Positions 7,211-7,311 of a DNA stretch of 7,311 nt are shown here, piece after piece. The DNA lies in the NCBI GenBank assembly GCA_021204715.1, contig JAJPYW010000265.1, positions 1 through 7,311 on the forward strand, written 5' to 3'. Position numbers and translations under genes: made by a program. The first letter of the stretch is position 1; every line of letters starts with the position of its first letter. Source of the DNA: Prevotellaceae bacterium. GTDB taxonomy: Bacteria > Bacteroidota > Bacteroidia > Bacteroidales > Bacteroidaceae. The notes beneath the pieces were generated by a model, which did no database searches, was not told where the DNA came from, and saw only the letters and a list, made by a program, of their open reading frames with translations.

Positions 7211-7268
7211 GAAGCGCTTCCACTCGGCGAATCGAAGCGCTTCGACTCGGCGAATGGAAGCGCTTCGA
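7211..7268. repeat. 23-bp-period array of the palindrome GAAGCGCTTC (2.5 copies)
   Basis: The self-complementary decamer GAAGCGCTTC occurs at 7211-7220, 7234-7243 and 7257-7266, exactly 23 bases apart. The 13-base spacer CACTCGGCGAATC is repeated as GACTCGGCGAATG, differing only at its first and last base; after the third palindrome the similarity ends. The middle copy extends to a 14-bp palindrome (TCGAAGCGCTTCGA). A 23-base period is not a multiple of three, which speaks against a coding repeat. The array lies about 115 bases upstream of the ABC-F -7 box. It could be a set of regulator sites or a short intergenic repeat element. Confidence 0.85.
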
Positions 7269-7311
7269 TAAAAACCATGCAATACTGTCGTTGCAACTTC
7301 ATCTATGCTTT

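Noticed and set aside
1..7311. CRISPR array, insertion sequence, tRNA/rRNA, phage or defence island
   Set aside because: No regularly spaced long repeats, transposase or integrase frames, terminal inverted repeats, cloverleaf or rRNA-like sequence were seen. The only array is the short 23-bp palindromic repeat, which lacks unique spacers.

Overview
The window looks like an ordinary chromosomal region from a Bacteroidales bacterium (Bacteroides, Parabacteroides or a relative). The evidence is a Bacteroidales-type MreB and a 507-residue PurH whose residues match that group. Promoter boxes also follow the Bacteroides form (TAnnTTTG) rather than sigma70 type, and Shine-Dalgarno motifs are absent ahead of the starts. 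The base composition is fairly GC-rich for that order.

All four recognisable genes lie on the minus strand. In transcription order (right to left) they are: an ABC-F family ATPase (7062-5029); a lipoprotein M13 zinc metallopeptidase of the PepO type (4982-2949); the bifunctional purine enzyme PurH (2602-1079); and the actin-like cell-shape protein MreB (982 to beyond position 1, lacking only its last residues). The ABC-F and peptidase genes are 46 bases apart with no clear terminator between them, so they may be co-transcribed. A strong intrinsic terminator closes the peptidase gene. A 346-base intergenic region follows; it holds a polypurine tract, an inverted repeat and the purH promoter. 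PurH and mreB are 96 bases apart with no terminator or promoter visible, so mreB, and probably the mreC/mreD genes expected beyond the window, may be read from the purH promoter.

Functionally these are housekeeping genes: ribosome-associated ATPase, envelope peptidase, last two steps of IMP synthesis, and organisation of lateral wall growth. I found no phage, insertion sequence, CRISPR array, RNA gene or defence system, and no convincing undescribed system. The parts most worth a second look are non-coding: a 23-bp-period array of a perfect 10-bp palindrome upstream of the ABC-F gene, and short dyads overlapping the presumed transcription starts of both promoters. The true ABC-F start is also clearly downstream of the longest possible reading frame.
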